This document shows, in pieces, positions 7,229 through 19,026 of a DNA stretch of 64,000 nucleotides. The notes below the pieces were generated by a model, which saw only the letters and a list, made by a program, of their open reading frames with translations, was not told the DNA's origin and did not search any database. Source of the DNA: Thermoactinospora rubra (GTDB taxonomy: Bacteria; Actinomycetota; Actinomycetes; Streptosporangiales; Streptosporangiaceae); the NCBI RefSeq assembly GCF_002093975.1, contig NZ_KZ084333.1, positions 1 to 64,000 on the forward strand, in the 5' to 3' direction. Position 1 is the stretch's first letter; every line of letters starts with the position of its first letter. A program made the position numbers and the translations under genes.

Positions 7229-8845
7229 CTAACGGGTATCGCGGCGGAAGGATTCCAGGGCCAGCAGGGCGACGTGCAGCGACAGGCACGACTCCACGTC
7301 GTCCAGGTCGGTGTCGAGGATGCGCTCCAGGCGGCGCAGGCGGTCGTAGAAGGCGGGGCGGGACAGGTGCGCGCGTTGCGCGGCGACCGCCTTGTTCCTG
7401 CCCGAGTCCAGGTAGATGCGCAGGATTCTGGTCAGGTCGCCGCCGCGTTGCGCGTCGTGCGCCAGCAGCGTGCCCAGCTCCCGCTCGGCGAAGGTCTGCA
7501 GCCGGGCGTCGTCCCTGAGCAGGTGGAGCAGGCCGCGCAGGCGCAGGTCGGGCAGCCGGTAGAAGGCCCGGCCGTCCGGCTGGCGCACCGCCACGCCGGC
7601 GACCTGCTCGGCCTCCAGGAAGCTGCGCCGTACGTCGCGGACCGAGTCCACCACCGAGCCCGCGGCCAGCACGAACGCCGAGCCCGGCTGCCACAGGGCG
7701 CGCAGCCGCTCGGCCAGCGCGGTCAGGGCGGGCTCGACGCTGGTGCGCGGCGGGAGCGGCAGCAGCAGGCCGACCCGGTCCTGGTCGAGCGTGCCGACGA
7801 GGGCGGGCAGGCGCACGTCGCGGCAGGCGGCGGCCGCGGCCTCGGCCAGCTCGCCCAGCTCGGCCTGGCCGTCGAGGGCCTGCTCGGCCTGCTCGGTCAG
7901 GCGGATGACGACGCTGACCAGCCTGCGCCCGGTGAGCGGCACGCCGACGGCCCGGGCGCGGGCGGCGGCCTCGTCGGGGTCGGCGTAGGCGTGGGTGAGG
8001 ATGCCGTGCAGGATCGTGCCGTGCGCCTGGCGTTCGAGGGACTCCTGGTGGCGTTCGAGCAGGCGGCCGAGGGCCAGCGTGGTGGCGGCCCGCTCGGCCA
8101 GCACCATGTCGCGGGGGCTGGGCGGCGAGTCGCAGACGAGGATCAGCCGGCCCCAGTCCTGGCCGCGGGCGCCGACCACGGTGACCAGCCAGCCGGAGGC
8201 CTTGTCGTAGGCGGTGCGCTCCTCCGGCGCCACGGCCCGCGAACGGGTCTCCCACCCGGCCAGCAGCGTGCCGGTGTCGCGGCCCGCCGACTCGCAGGCC
8301 AGCACCTGGTGGGCGAGGTTCTCCAGCACGACCGGCCGCCCGGCCAGCCGGGCGACCTGGGCCAGCACCTCGGCGGGCGAGGCGCCCTCGACCGACAGCT
8401 CGGTGAAGACCTCGTGCAGCTGCTCGGAGGCGCGCAGCTCCTCCAGCTGGATGTCGATGATCCGCGAGTGGACCGACTCGGTGATCTGCACGAACGGCGT
8501 CTCGCGGGTGAGCACGATCAGCGGCAGGCCGTGCTCCTCGGCCGTCTTGACCACCGCGGGCGGCAGCTCGCGGACGAACCTGCGGCCCAGCTCGACGATG
8601 AGCCCGGAGGCGCCCACCGCGGCCAGCTCGCCGATGTAGGCGGCCAGCTTCTCGGGGTCCTCGGGCAGCGCGACCCCGGTGGTCAGCACCAGCTCGCCGC
8701 CCCTGAGCAGGTGGGCCAGGTCGGCCACCTCGCCCACGTGCACCCACCGCACGCGCGTGTCGAGCCGGTCCGCCCCGGCGACGACGCGCGGGTTCCCCCG
8801 GCGCACCGTCTCCAGTGCGAGAACGTCGGCGATGGTGGGCAGCAC
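7229..8845 (-). CDS. PucR-family transcriptional regulator (first copy)
   Basis: The 538-residue protein has the PucR layout: an N-terminal purine-catabolism regulator-like domain (about 10-125, with VHVGEVADLAHLLRGGELVLTTG read in two blocks), a central GGDEF-like region, and a C-terminal helix-turn-helix (about 478-535, YLDSGRNKAVAAQRAHLSRP). PucR proteins activate purine, GABA or other amine catabolic genes in response to nitrogen sources. The GTG start at 8845 matches the typical LPTIADVL beginning. It lies between an acyl-CoA ligase and a cupin gene, all on the minus strand. A second PucR occurs next to gabT. Target genes are inferred to be local. Confidence 0.88.
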   Translation of the reverse strand: MLPTIADVLALETVRRGNPRVVAGADRLDTRVRWVHVGEVADLAHLLRGGELVLTTGVALPEDPEKLAAYIGELAAVGASGLIVELGRRFVRELPPAVVKTAEEHGLPLIVLTRETPFVQITESVHSRIIDIQLEELRASEQLHEVFTELSVEGASPAEVLAQVARLAGRPVVLENLAHQVLACESAGRDTGTLLAGWETRSRAVAPEERTAYDKASGWLVTVVGARGQDWGRLILVCDSPPSPRDMVLAERAATTLALGRLLERHQESLERQAHGTILHGILTHAYADPDEAAARARAVGVPLTGRRLVSVVIRLTEQAEQALDGQAELGELAEAAAAACRDVRLPALVGTLDQDRVGLLLPLPPRTSVEPALTALAERLRALWQPGSAFVLAAGSVVDSVRDVRRSFLEAEQVAGVAVRQPDGRAFYRLPDLRLRGLLHLLRDDARLQTFAERELGTLLAHDAQRGGDLTRILRIYLDSGRNKAVAAQRAHLSRPAFYDRLRRLERILDTDLDDVESCLSLHVALLALESFRRDTR

Positions 8846-8911
8846 GGGGCGAGCCTATCCGATCAGACTGTAATTCTGGACAACAATCCCTTTACGGGTT
8901 GATGTCAGGGC

Positions 8912-10507
<1,596 letters not shown>

Positions 10508-10509
10508 GG

Positions 10510-11217
10510 TTAGGATCCTGCTCCCTTGCGCAGCCGCGACTCAAGGCCGTCGAGCACGCACAGCAGGCCGAAGTCGAAGGCCATGGCCCGGTGGGCGGCC
10601 GGATCGTGGCTGTGCAGATCCCGGTACTCGGCGACCAGCTCGGGGTAGTCGGCGCCGGCCCGCTCGATGGCCGCCACGATGCTGTCGAGGTCGTAGTCGC
10701 CGCCGGCCGCCTTGATCCATGCGACCTGGGGGATGGTGTAGCCCAGGACGTAGGACATGATCGCGGCGCAGCCGAAGTCGACGTCGATGCCGGTGAACCC
10801 GGCCTTCTTGAAGGCCTTGCGCAGCCGGTCCGTCAGGCGCAGCGCGTTGGGGCCCAGCGCGGCCATGCGGCCGATGAGCGAGGTCATCCAGGGGTGGCGC
10901 ATCATGGCGTCCTGGAGGCTGTAGGCGAAGGTCGTCATGACCTCGCGCCAGCTCGTCTCGTCCGGATCCGGCAGCCGCACCGCGCCCCAGGCCTCGTCGT
11001 AGACCAGCTCCAGCAGCTCGTCCTTGTTGGCCACGTGCCAGTACAGGCTCGTCGCGCCGGCGTTGAGCTTGGCGCCGAGCTTGCGCATGCTCAGCGCCTC
11101 CAGGCCCTCGGCGTCGAGGATCTCCTGGGCCGCCTTGACGATCTGCTCGCGGCTCAGTCCGGCCTGCCTGGGCGGGTGCGGCTCGCGTGTCCACACCGAG
11201 GAGAACTGCTTGGTCAC
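10510..11217 (-). CDS. TetR-family regulator with TetR-type C-terminal domain
   Basis: The 235-residue protein has an N-terminal HTH (LSMRKLGAKLNAGATSLYWHV, the TetR/tetracycline-repressor subtype) and an all-helical ligand domain. It probably represses the divergent MFS exporter gene, and the acyl-CoA ligase in its own transcript. The GTG start at 11217 lies 19 bp from the first of four 17-bp palindromic sites spaced by 21 bp in the shared promoter region, which are the obvious candidate operators. The inducer is unknown, but an exporter substrate is likely. Confidence 0.9.
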   Translation of the reverse strand: MTKQFSSVWTREPHPPRQAGLSREQIVKAAQEILDAEGLEALSMRKLGAKLNAGATSLYWHVANKDELLELVYDEAWGAVRLPDPDETSWREVMTTFAYSLQDAMMRHPWMTSLIGRMAALGPNALRLTDRLRKAFKKAGFTGIDVDFGCAAIMSYVLGYTIPQVAWIKAAGGDYDLDSIVAAIERAGADYPELVAEYRDLHSHDPAAHRAMAFDFGLLCVLDGLESRLRKGAGS

Positions 11218-11235
11218 ACCGCCAGTCTAAAACGG

Positions 11236-11315
11236 CTCGCACACTGTACGAGATTTGTCGTACACTGTGCGAGTGAAGTCGAACGATGTACGAGTGGACT
11301 CGAACGCTGTGCGAG
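11236..11315. promoter_or_regulatory. Array of four phased operator-like sites, 21-bp period
   Basis: Four 17-bp sites start at 11236, 11257, 11278 and 11299, exactly 21 bp apart: CTCGCACACTGTACGAG, GTCGTACACTGTGCGAG, GTCGAACGATGTACGAG and CTCGAACGCTGTGCGAG. The first two are near-perfect palindromes of the form CTCGYACA-C-TGTRCGAG; the last two keep the right half-site well. They lie between divergent tetR and MFS genes, and sites 3 and 4 run into any plausible MFS coding start. Two-turn spacing would put bound TetR dimers on the same face of the helix. Confidence 0.8.
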
Positions 11316-12748
11316 ACCCGCGCCGCTGGTGGATCCTCGCGGTGCTCTGCCTCTCCGTCCTGGTGCTGATGATCGACAGCACCGTGCTGAACCTGGCCAT
11401 CCCGTCCCTCATGACGGACCTGGGCGCCACCACCTCCGACGTCCAGTGGATCCTCGACGCCTACGTGCTGGTCTTCGCCGGCCTGCTGCTCACCGCGGGC
11501 AGCCTGTCCGACCGGTACGGCAGGCGGCTGATGCTGCTGGTGGGCCTGGCCGTCTTCGGCGCGGCCTCCCTCCTGGCCGTCGCGTCCACCGAGCCGTGGC
11601 ACCTGATCGCGGCCCGGGCCGTGATGGGCGTCGGCGGCGCCGTCCTCATGCCCTCCACCCTGTCGATCATGATGACGGTCTTCGACGAGGAGGAACGGCG
11701 CAAGGCCATGGCCGCCTGGGCGACCACCTCCATGGTCGCGGTCGTCCTCGGGCCCACCCTGGGCGGTTTCCTGCTGCAGCACTACGGGTGGGGTTCGGTC
11801 TTCCTGATCAACGTGCCCGTCGCCGCCCTGGCGATCGTGGCCGCGCTCGTGCTGATGCCCGAGACCAAGGGCCAGTCGAGCAGGAAGGTCGACCTGGTCG
11901 GCGTGGTGCTGTCCATCGCGGCGCTCACCTCCACCGTCTACGTGATCATCGAGAGGGAGTGGAACGTCCCCGTGATCGCGCTGGCGGTCGTGGCCTGGGC
12001 CGCGTTCGTGTGGTGGGAGCGCCGCTCGGCCCACCCGATGCTGCCGCTGGCCGTCTTCCGCAGCCGCGACTTCACCGGGACCTGCTTCACGCTGCTGCTC
12101 ATGGTCTTCGGCATGGGCGCGGTCCTGCTCATGCTCACGCAGTACCTGCAGTTCGTGCTCGGCTACGAGCCGATGCAGGCCGGCCTGGCGCTGCTGCCGT
12201 ACGCCGTGGCCGCCGCCGTCTTCAACGGCGTGGGCGCCGGGCTGGGCAAGAAGGTGAGCAACAAGACGCTCATCGTGGCGGGCCTGCTCGTCATGGCCGG
12301 CGCCTTCGCGATCCTGGCCACGGGCTCCGGCTACCTGCCGGTGCTGGTCAGCATGCTGGTCATGGGCATCGGCGGCGGCCTGGCGGGACCGGCCGCCTAC
12401 GCCTCCATCATGAACGCCATCCCGCTGGAGCACGCCGGCGTGGGCTCGGCCATGAACGACACCCTCCAGCAGGTCGGCATGGCCGTCAGCATCGCGGTGC
12501 TGGGCAGCGTGCTGGCGGGCGTCTTCGGCGCCAACATGCCGGGCGACGCCCCCGCCGCCGCTCGCGACTCCATCGGCGCCGCGTTCCAGCTCGGGCTCGC
12601 CGAGCCCGCCAAGGAGGCCTTCACCACCGCCATGGCCACCGGCTCGTGGATCAGCGCCGGGTTCAGCGTGGCGGCGGCCCTGCTGGGCCTGGCGCTGCTG
12701 CGCTCGCGCAAGCCGCAGGCCCAGGAGGCCGTCCTGCAGAGTTCCTAG
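11273..12748 (+). CDS. MFS drug/metabolite exporter, DHA2 (EmrB/QacA) family
   Basis: The 491-residue inner-membrane protein has the 14-segment DHA2 pattern: WWILAVLCLSVLVLMIDSTV as TM1, the loop motif DRYGRR after TM2, and the antiporter motif C region VVLGPTLGGFL. It should export a hydrophobic drug or metabolite by proton exchange. The start is uncertain: in-frame TTG 11255, GTG 11273, 11294 and 11309 all lie within the operator array, so early codons read as a 7-residue repeat (VRVKSND, VRVDSNA) that is a by-product of the 21-bp DNA repeats. It is divergent from, and probably repressed by, the neighbouring TetR. Confidence 0.9.
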   Translation: MKSNDVRVDSNAVRDPRRWWILAVLCLSVLVLMIDSTVLNLAIPSLMTDLGATTSDVQWILDAYVLVFAGLLLTAGSLSDRYGRRLMLLVGLAVFGAASLLAVASTEPWHLIAARAVMGVGGAVLMPSTLSIMMTVFDEEERRKAMAAWATTSMVAVVLGPTLGGFLLQHYGWGSVFLINVPVAALAIVAALVLMPETKGQSSRKVDLVGVVLSIAALTSTVYVIIEREWNVPVIALAVVAWAAFVWWERRSAHPMLPLAVFRSRDFTGTCFTLLLMVFGMGAVLLMLTQYLQFVLGYEPMQAGLALLPYAVAAAVFNGVGAGLGKKVSNKTLIVAGLLVMAGAFAILATGSGYLPVLVSMLVMGIGGGLAGPAAYASIMNAIPLEHAGVGSAMNDTLQQVGMAVSIAVLGSVLAGVFGANMPGDAPAAARDSIGAAFQLGLAEPAKEAFTTAMATGSWISAGFSVAAALLGLALLRSRKPQAQEAVLQSS

Positions 12749-12758
12749 AGACGGGCTC

Positions 12759-13454
12759 CTAGAGACGGGGCTCGGCCATCTTCTCCAGGCTGTCCAGCTT
12801 GTGCACCCGCTCGTCGTGGCCGATCTGCCGCAGCAGGTCGGCCACCGAGCGGTAGTGGCCGTACTCGCGGGTGTAGGCGCCGGGGTCCGGCACGAACTCC
12901 AGGTGCGGGTTGTCGGCCACGAACTCCATGTAGGAGTGCTCGGCGTGGTCCTCGAACTCGGCGTTGAGCCGGTAGCTCGACTTCGGGTGGACCAGGAACA
13001 GCAGCCACGAGACGTGGTAGTAGAAGAACGAGATCAGCCACGGCGCGACCCGGTGCAGCAGCCAGTTGCGCCTGATGCCCTGCCGGTCGACCAGGTCCTC
13101 CAGGATCAGCAGGTGGAACTGCTCGTTGTCCTGGTCGGAGCGGGCCTCGACGATCCGCTCGAACACCCGGCGGGCCAGGTCGGAGCGCGTGCGGTACCGG
13201 TGGACCGCCCAGTAGCCCATCCGCTCCCAGGCCTGGTACGGCACGCGCGCGATGATCTCCAGCATCGCGAACTTCGTGAACGAGCCCTGCCTGCCGTACA
13301 GGAGGTCCACGGGCTTGAACATCATCCGCGCCAGCAGGCTGTAGTCCATGCGCGGGGCGGCCAGCGTCTCCTCCTGGGCGGCGCGCAGCTGCTCCCGGGT
13401 GAGCTTCGGCGGGCCGGCAAGGGCCTCGGGGCGGTGGTCGACGGTGAGCGTCAT
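12759..13454 (-). CDS. Alternative oxidase-like di-iron quinol oxidase
   Basis: The 231-residue protein has the two-EXXH-type di-iron carboxylate framework of alternative oxidases: a Glu plus NEQFHLL in the first metal helix, NAEFEDHAEHSY and GHDERVHKLDSL, with hydrophobic helices (WLISFFYYHVSWLLFLV) for membrane attachment. Such enzymes pass electrons from quinol to O2 without pumping protons. The ATG at 13454 follows GGGAGGAG; the longer open frame is rejected. It is convergent with the MFS gene and divergent from an aminotransferase. Bacterial copies are uncommon outside proteobacteria. The metal ligands deviate in detail from plant AOX, so quinol oxidation is inferred, not certain. Confidence 0.75.
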   Translation of the reverse strand: MTLTVDHRPEALAGPPKLTREQLRAAQEETLAAPRMDYSLLARMMFKPVDLLYGRQGSFTKFAMLEIIARVPYQAWERMGYWAVHRYRTRSDLARRVFERIVEARSDQDNEQFHLLILEDLVDRQGIRRNWLLHRVAPWLISFFYYHVSWLLFLVHPKSSYRLNAEFEDHAEHSYMEFVADNPHLEFVPDPGAYTREYGHYRSVADLLRQIGHDERVHKLDSLEKMAEPRL

Positions 13455-13592
13455 GTCCGGATCTCCTCCCGTTTCATCGGTGATCCGATCGTCGGCGAAC
13501 AGCCCCCGTCCGGGCGTCGGCCCCCGGAGGGCATCTGGCCTGCCCCCGGAGAGGTAACCGGCGGCCGGGCCGTACCGCGCCAGGCGCACGGG

Positions 13593-13610
13593 GGATCCCC
13601 TAGGGGATCC
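13593..13610. promoter_or_regulatory. Perfect 18-bp palindrome in a divergent promoter region
   Basis: GGATCCCCTAGGGGATCC is a perfect palindrome between the divergent oxidase and aminotransferase genes, 54 bp before the latter's ATG. Its length and place suggest a dimeric regulator site. The regulator is not identified. Confidence 0.55.
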
Positions 13611-13663
13611 GGCACCCTGTAAGGCGGGATCGGCGCATCCCCGACAGGTTGACGGTAGGAAGC

Positions 13664-14951
13664 ATGGCGAAGAGCCTGGATACTCGATATATGTCCGACC
13701 TTCTTGCGCGCCACCGGGCAGTGATCCCCAACTGGGTGGCCCTGTACTACAACGAGCCCATCGAGATCGTCCGCGGCAAGGGCAACCGTGTCGTCGACGC
13801 GACGGGCAAGAGCTACCTGGACTTCTTCGCCGGGATCCTGACCAACATGATCGGGTACGACGTGCCCGAGGTGCGCGAGGCGGTCGAGCGGCAGCTCGCC
13901 ACCGGCGTGGTCCACACCAGCACGGTCTACCTGCTGCGCGGCCAGGTCGAGCTGGCCGAGAAGATCGCCAGGCTGTCGGGCATCCCCGACGCCAAGGTGT
14001 TCTTCACCAACTCCGGCACCGAGGCCAACGAGACCGCGCTGCTGCTGGCCACCTACGCCCGCAAGAGCGACCAGGTGCTGGCCATGCGGCAGAGCTACCA
14101 CGGCCGCTCCTTCGGCGCGATCTCCGTCACCTCCAACGCCTCCTGGAAGAACAACTCGCTCTCGCCGCTGAACGTGCACTTCCTGCACGGCGCCGACCGG
14201 CACCTGCCGCAGTTCGCGAAGATGACGGACCAGGAGTACATCGAGGCGTGCGTGGCCGACCTGCGCCACGTGCTGGCCACGGCCTGCTCCCGCGACGTCG
14301 CCGCGCTGATCGCCGAGCCGATCCAGGGCGTGGGCGGCTTCACCATGGCGCCCGACGGGCTGTTCGCCGCCTACAAGGAGGTGCTGGACGAGCACGGGAT
14401 CCTGTTCGTCTCCGACGAGGTGCAGACCGGCTGGGGCCGCACCGGCTCGGCGTTCTTCGGCATCCACAACCACGGCGTGACGCCGGACATGATGACCTTC
14501 GCCAAGGGCCTGGGCAACGGTTTTGCGGTCGGCGGCGTCGTGGCGCGCGGCGACCTGATGGACTCCCTGCACGCCGTGGGCCTGGCCACCTTCGGCGGCA
14601 ACCCGATCTCCATGGCCGCCGCCAACGCCACCCTCGACTACGTGCTCGACCACGACCTGCAGGCCAACGCCGCCAAGACCGGCGCGATCATCATCGAGGG
14701 CCTGCGCGAGGCCGCGGGGCGTCTGCCCATCGTCAAGGACGTGCGCGGCAAGGGCCTGATGTTCGCCGTCGAGCTGGCCTCGCCCGAGCTGGCGGCCCGG
14801 TTCATGGAGGAGTCCAAGAAGCTCGGCCTGCTCGCGGGCAAGGGCGGCCTGTACGGCACCGCGATCCGCATGGCCCCGCCGCTCACCCTGACCGAGGACG
14901 AGGCCCGCGAAGGCCTCGGCATCATCGTGACCGCTCTGGAGACCATCAACG

Positions 14952-14965
<14 letters not shown>
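13664..14965 (+). CDS. Class III (omega) aminotransferase, beta-alanine/aminoisobutyrate type
   Basis: This 433-residue PLP enzyme moves the terminal amino group of a substrate such as beta-alanine, 3-aminoisobutyrate or GABA to a keto acid. Fold-type I features are present: FFTNSGTEANETALLLA, SYHGRSFGA, the Asp pair in VSDEVQTGWGRTG, and the PLP lysine in FAKGLGNGFAVGG. The next gene overlaps its 3' end by 14 bp and encodes a CoA-acylating semialdehyde dehydrogenase, so together they would convert beta-amino acids through (methyl)malonate semialdehyde to acetyl- or propionyl-CoA. ATG 13664 is chosen over an upstream TTG at 13649. The substrate is inferred from the neighbour. Confidence 0.88.
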
Positions 14966-16448
<1,483 letters not shown>

Positions 16449-16459
16449 CTCTCCGGCGG

Positions 16460-16492
16460 GTCGGCTGGAACGCCCGGTAGGCTCCAGCCGAC
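16460..16492. terminator. Hairpin after the aminotransferase-dehydrogenase operon
   Basis: GTCGGCTGGA (16460-16469) pairs perfectly with TCCAGCCGAC (16483-16492). It lies 12 bases after the dehydrogenase stop codon and lacks a T tract. It is a likely terminator of the two-gene operon. Confidence 0.6.
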
Positions 16493-16514
16493 AAGCCGAG
16501 CGAAGGGGGGCGAC

Positions 16515-17687
16515 GTGCCGAGCCGTACACCCGTGACCGCGCTGGCCGTCCTGGCCGTGCTGATCGCGTCCACGGGAGCGGTGCGCCCCCCGACACCGAG
16601 CCCCACGCCCAGCCCGACAGGGAGCCCGGCACCGAGCCGGGCTCCGACGGCCGGCGCCACCAGGGGCGACGGCACCCTGCAGATCCTGGCCTACCGGGGC
16701 TACGCCGAGTACGGCGGCTCCAGCTCCAAGGTCAACTGGGTGACGACCTTCGAGGAGGCGACGGGCTGCCGCATCGCGCGGCTCGACCTCGTCCGCACGC
16801 CCCAGGAGCTGCGGGACGCGGCCGCGAGGCGGTCCTACGACGTGCTGTCGGCCGGTCCCGACCTGCTGGACTCGCTGGTGGCGGACAGGCGGGTGCAACC
16901 CGTCGACACCGCCAGGGTGCCCGGCTACGACGACCTCACCGAGCGGCTGCGCGAGCAGGCCGTGCGCGGCGGGAAGACGTACGGCGTGCCGTTCCTGTGG
17001 GGCTTCTACGAGACCGTCTACGACGCCACGCGGGTCGGGCGGCCCCGCGCCGAGCAGCTCTACACCTCCGAGCGGGCGGCGGTCAGGGACACGCCGCTGA
17101 CGCTGGGCCACGCGGCGCTGGCGTTCGGCGAGGACCCCCTCGAGCTGCCGGCCGCGGCGCTGGGCCGGCTGACCGAGGAGCTGAAGGCGCACAAGCGTCA
17201 GTACTGGACGAGCACGCTCGACATCGTCAGGGGATTCGCCACCGGCCAGATCGACTACGCGCAGGCCACGCCGTACGTGCGCAGCGCCCTGGCGAAGGCC
17301 GGCGAGCCGGTCAAGAGGCTCGCCACGGCCAGGACCACCGGCTGGGTGGACTCCTGGATGCTGGGCGCCAACGTCTCCAACGTCGACTGCGCCTACCGCT
17401 GGCTCGGCTGGACCGCCTCCGCCGACACCCAGCGCGCCGCCGCGGCCTGGATGGGGCTGGCTCCGGCCGCTCCCGAGGCGTGCGAGGCGAAGAAATCCGA
17501 CAAATCCGATAAATCTGACAAATCGGGTGAGTGGGACCGGGTCAGGATGCTGTGCGGGCTGTACGGCGTGGGCCGGCCCGAGCGGCTCAAGAGCGTGGCG
17601 TTCCCGCCCGGCGACTGCCGGTCCCGTGACGGGGAGTGCACCGACCTGGCCGCCTGGGACAGGCGCTGGAAGAACCTCGTGAGCTGA
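16515..17687 (+). CDS. Secreted substrate-binding protein, polyamine (PotD)-like, orphan
   Basis: The 390-residue protein has a signal peptide, then a Pro/Thr/Ser linker (about 25-45), then a bilobal extracellular binding domain (ILAYRGYAEYGGSS, VNWVTTFEEATGC, YDVLSAGPDLLDSL, YGVPFLWGFYETVYD) of the spermidine/putrescine-binding type. No Cys follows the signal sequence, so it is not an obvious lipoprotein. Near residue 330 four 9-bp DNA repeats (17493-17528) encode KSDKSDKSDKSG, a charged insertion with unusually A-rich codons. No permease or ATPase gene is adjacent, so it is an orphan component or a sensor. The GTG start follows GAAGGGGGGC. Confidence 0.75.
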   Translation: MPSRTPVTALAVLAVLIASTGAVRPPTPSPTPSPTGSPAPSRAPTAGATRGDGTLQILAYRGYAEYGGSSSKVNWVTTFEEATGCRIARLDLVRTPQELRDAAARRSYDVLSAGPDLLDSLVADRRVQPVDTARVPGYDDLTERLREQAVRGGKTYGVPFLWGFYETVYDATRVGRPRAEQLYTSERAAVRDTPLTLGHAALAFGEDPLELPAAALGRLTEELKAHKRQYWTSTLDIVRGFATGQIDYAQATPYVRSALAKAGEPVKRLATARTTGWVDSWMLGANVSNVDCAYRWLGWTASADTQRAAAAWMGLAPAAPEACEAKKSDKSDKSDKSGEWDRVRMLCGLYGVGRPERLKSVAFPPGDCRSRDGECTDLAAWDRRWKNLVS

Positions 17688-17717
17688 CCTCCTCCCTTCC
17701 GGACCTTCCGGAGCGGG

Positions 17718-17739
17718 CGGGATGCTCGGCCGCATCCCG
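17718..17739. terminator. Hairpin downstream of the binding-protein gene
   Basis: CGGGATGC (17718-17725) pairs with GCATCCCG (17732-17739) around a 6-base loop. It lies 30 bases after the stop codon. No T tract. Confidence 0.5.
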
Positions 17740-17744
17740 ACTGG

Positions 17745-17765
17745 CTGATTAGTCAGTCAGTCAGT
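17745..17765. promoter_or_regulatory. Operator-like repeats at the promoter of the dehydrogenase-like gene
   Basis: CTGATTAGTCAG (17745-17756) is a 10-of-12 palindrome and is followed by further TCAG repeats to 17764. A -10-like TTAGGC begins at 17765, six to seven bases before the ATG at 17778. TetR-type operators often look like this. The regulator is unknown; a TetR gene lies 6 kb away. Confidence 0.45.
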
Positions 17766-17777
17766 TAGGCTCAGCGC

Positions 17778-18998
17778 ATGAGAATCCTTCTTGTGGGAGC
17801 CGGCGGCGTCGGCTCCGCCATGGTCAAGATCGCCGCTCGCCGAAAGTTCTACGAACACATCGTGGTCGCCGACTCCAAACAGAGCCGGGCGGCCGAGGCG
17901 GTCGCCCGCGTGGACGACCCCCGCTTCAGCGCCATCCGGCTCGACGCCGCCGACCAGGCCCAGGTCGAGGAGGCGCTGCGCGTGCACCGCTGCGACGTGC
18001 TGTTCAACGCGGTCGACCCGCGCTTCACGATGCCGCTGTTCCGCGCCGCGCTGAACGCCGGGGCGCACTACCTCGACATGGCCATGTCGCTGTCCAGGCC
18101 CCATCCGCGCGAGCCGTACCGCAAGACGGGCGTCAAGCTCGGCGACGAGCAGTTCGCGCTGGACGGCCAGTGGCGCGACCGCGGGCGGCTGGCGCTGGTC
18201 GGCATGGGCGTCGAGCCCGGCCTGGCCGACGTCTTCGCCCGCTACGCCGCCGACCACCTGTTCGGCCGGGTCGACGAGATCGGCGTCAGGGACGGCTCCA
18301 ACCTCGTCGTCGACGGCTACGACTTCGCCCCCACCTTCTCCATCTGGACCACCATCGAAGAGTGCCTCAACCCGCCGGTGATCTGGGAGAACGGCGACTG
18401 GCACACCACCGAGCCGTTCAGCGAGCCGGAGATCTTCCACTTCCCCGAGGGCATCGGGCCCGTGGAGTGCGTCAACGTCGAGCACGAGGAGGTCCTGCTG
18501 GTCCCGCGCTGGATCGACGTGGGGCGCGTGACGTTCAAGTACGGCCTGGGCGAGGAGTTCATCGCCGTCCTCAAGACCCTCCACAAGCTGGGCCTGGACA
18601 GCGCCGAGAAGGTGCGCGTGGGCGGCGTCGAGGTATCGCCGCGCGACCTGGTGGCGGCCCGGCTGCCCGACCCCGCCACGCTGGGCGAGCGCATGCGGGG
18701 CAAGACATGCGCGGGCACCTGGGTCAAGGGGCTGGGCAAGGACGGCACGCCGCGCGAGGTGTACCTCTACCACGTGGTGGACAACGCCTGGTCGATGGCC
18801 GAGTACGGCGCGCAGGCCGTGGTCTGGCAGACCGCCGTCCACCCGGTCGTCGCGCTGGAGCTGCTGGCCCACGGGGTGTGGCGGGGCGAGGGCGTGCTCG
18901 GGCCGGAGGCGTTCGACGCCGTGCCGTTCCTGACGCTGCTGGAGGAGTACGGCTCGCCGTGCGGCATGCGCGAGGAGCACCGGCTCCTGGCGGCCTAG
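17778..18998 (+). CDS. Saccharopine dehydrogenase-family NAD(P)-dependent oxidoreductase
   Basis: The 406-residue protein starts with a Rossmann fold (ILLVGAGGVGSAM), has the family segment CDVLFNAVDPRFTMPLFRAAL and GAHYLDMA, and a C-terminal catalytic domain with GVEPGLADVFARYAADHLF. Relatives include lysine 6-dehydrogenase, carboxynorspermidine synthase and homospermidine-type enzymes that form or reduce imines of lysine or polyamines. With the polyamine-type binding protein just upstream and GABA genes downstream, an amine or lysine role is plausible but not proven. The promoter has TetR-like repeats close to the ATG. Confidence 0.82.
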   Translation: MRILLVGAGGVGSAMVKIAARRKFYEHIVVADSKQSRAAEAVARVDDPRFSAIRLDAADQAQVEEALRVHRCDVLFNAVDPRFTMPLFRAALNAGAHYLDMAMSLSRPHPREPYRKTGVKLGDEQFALDGQWRDRGRLALVGMGVEPGLADVFARYAADHLFGRVDEIGVRDGSNLVVDGYDFAPTFSIWTTIEECLNPPVIWENGDWHTTEPFSEPEIFHFPEGIGPVECVNVEHEEVLLVPRWIDVGRVTFKYGLGEEFIAVLKTLHKLGLDSAEKVRVGGVEVSPRDLVAARLPDPATLGERMRGKTCAGTWVKGLGKDGTPREVYLYHVVDNAWSMAEYGAQAVVWQTAVHPVVALELLAHGVWRGEGVLGPEAFDAVPFLTLLEEYGSPCGMREEHRLLAA

Positions 18999-19026
18999 GC
19001 CCGGCCCGCGCCGGGACGCCGCCCGC

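Noticed and set aside
13455..13589. Extended N-terminus of the alternative oxidase-like protein
   Set aside because: The added residues are low-complexity and GC-driven. The inner ATG has a clear GGGAGGAG site.
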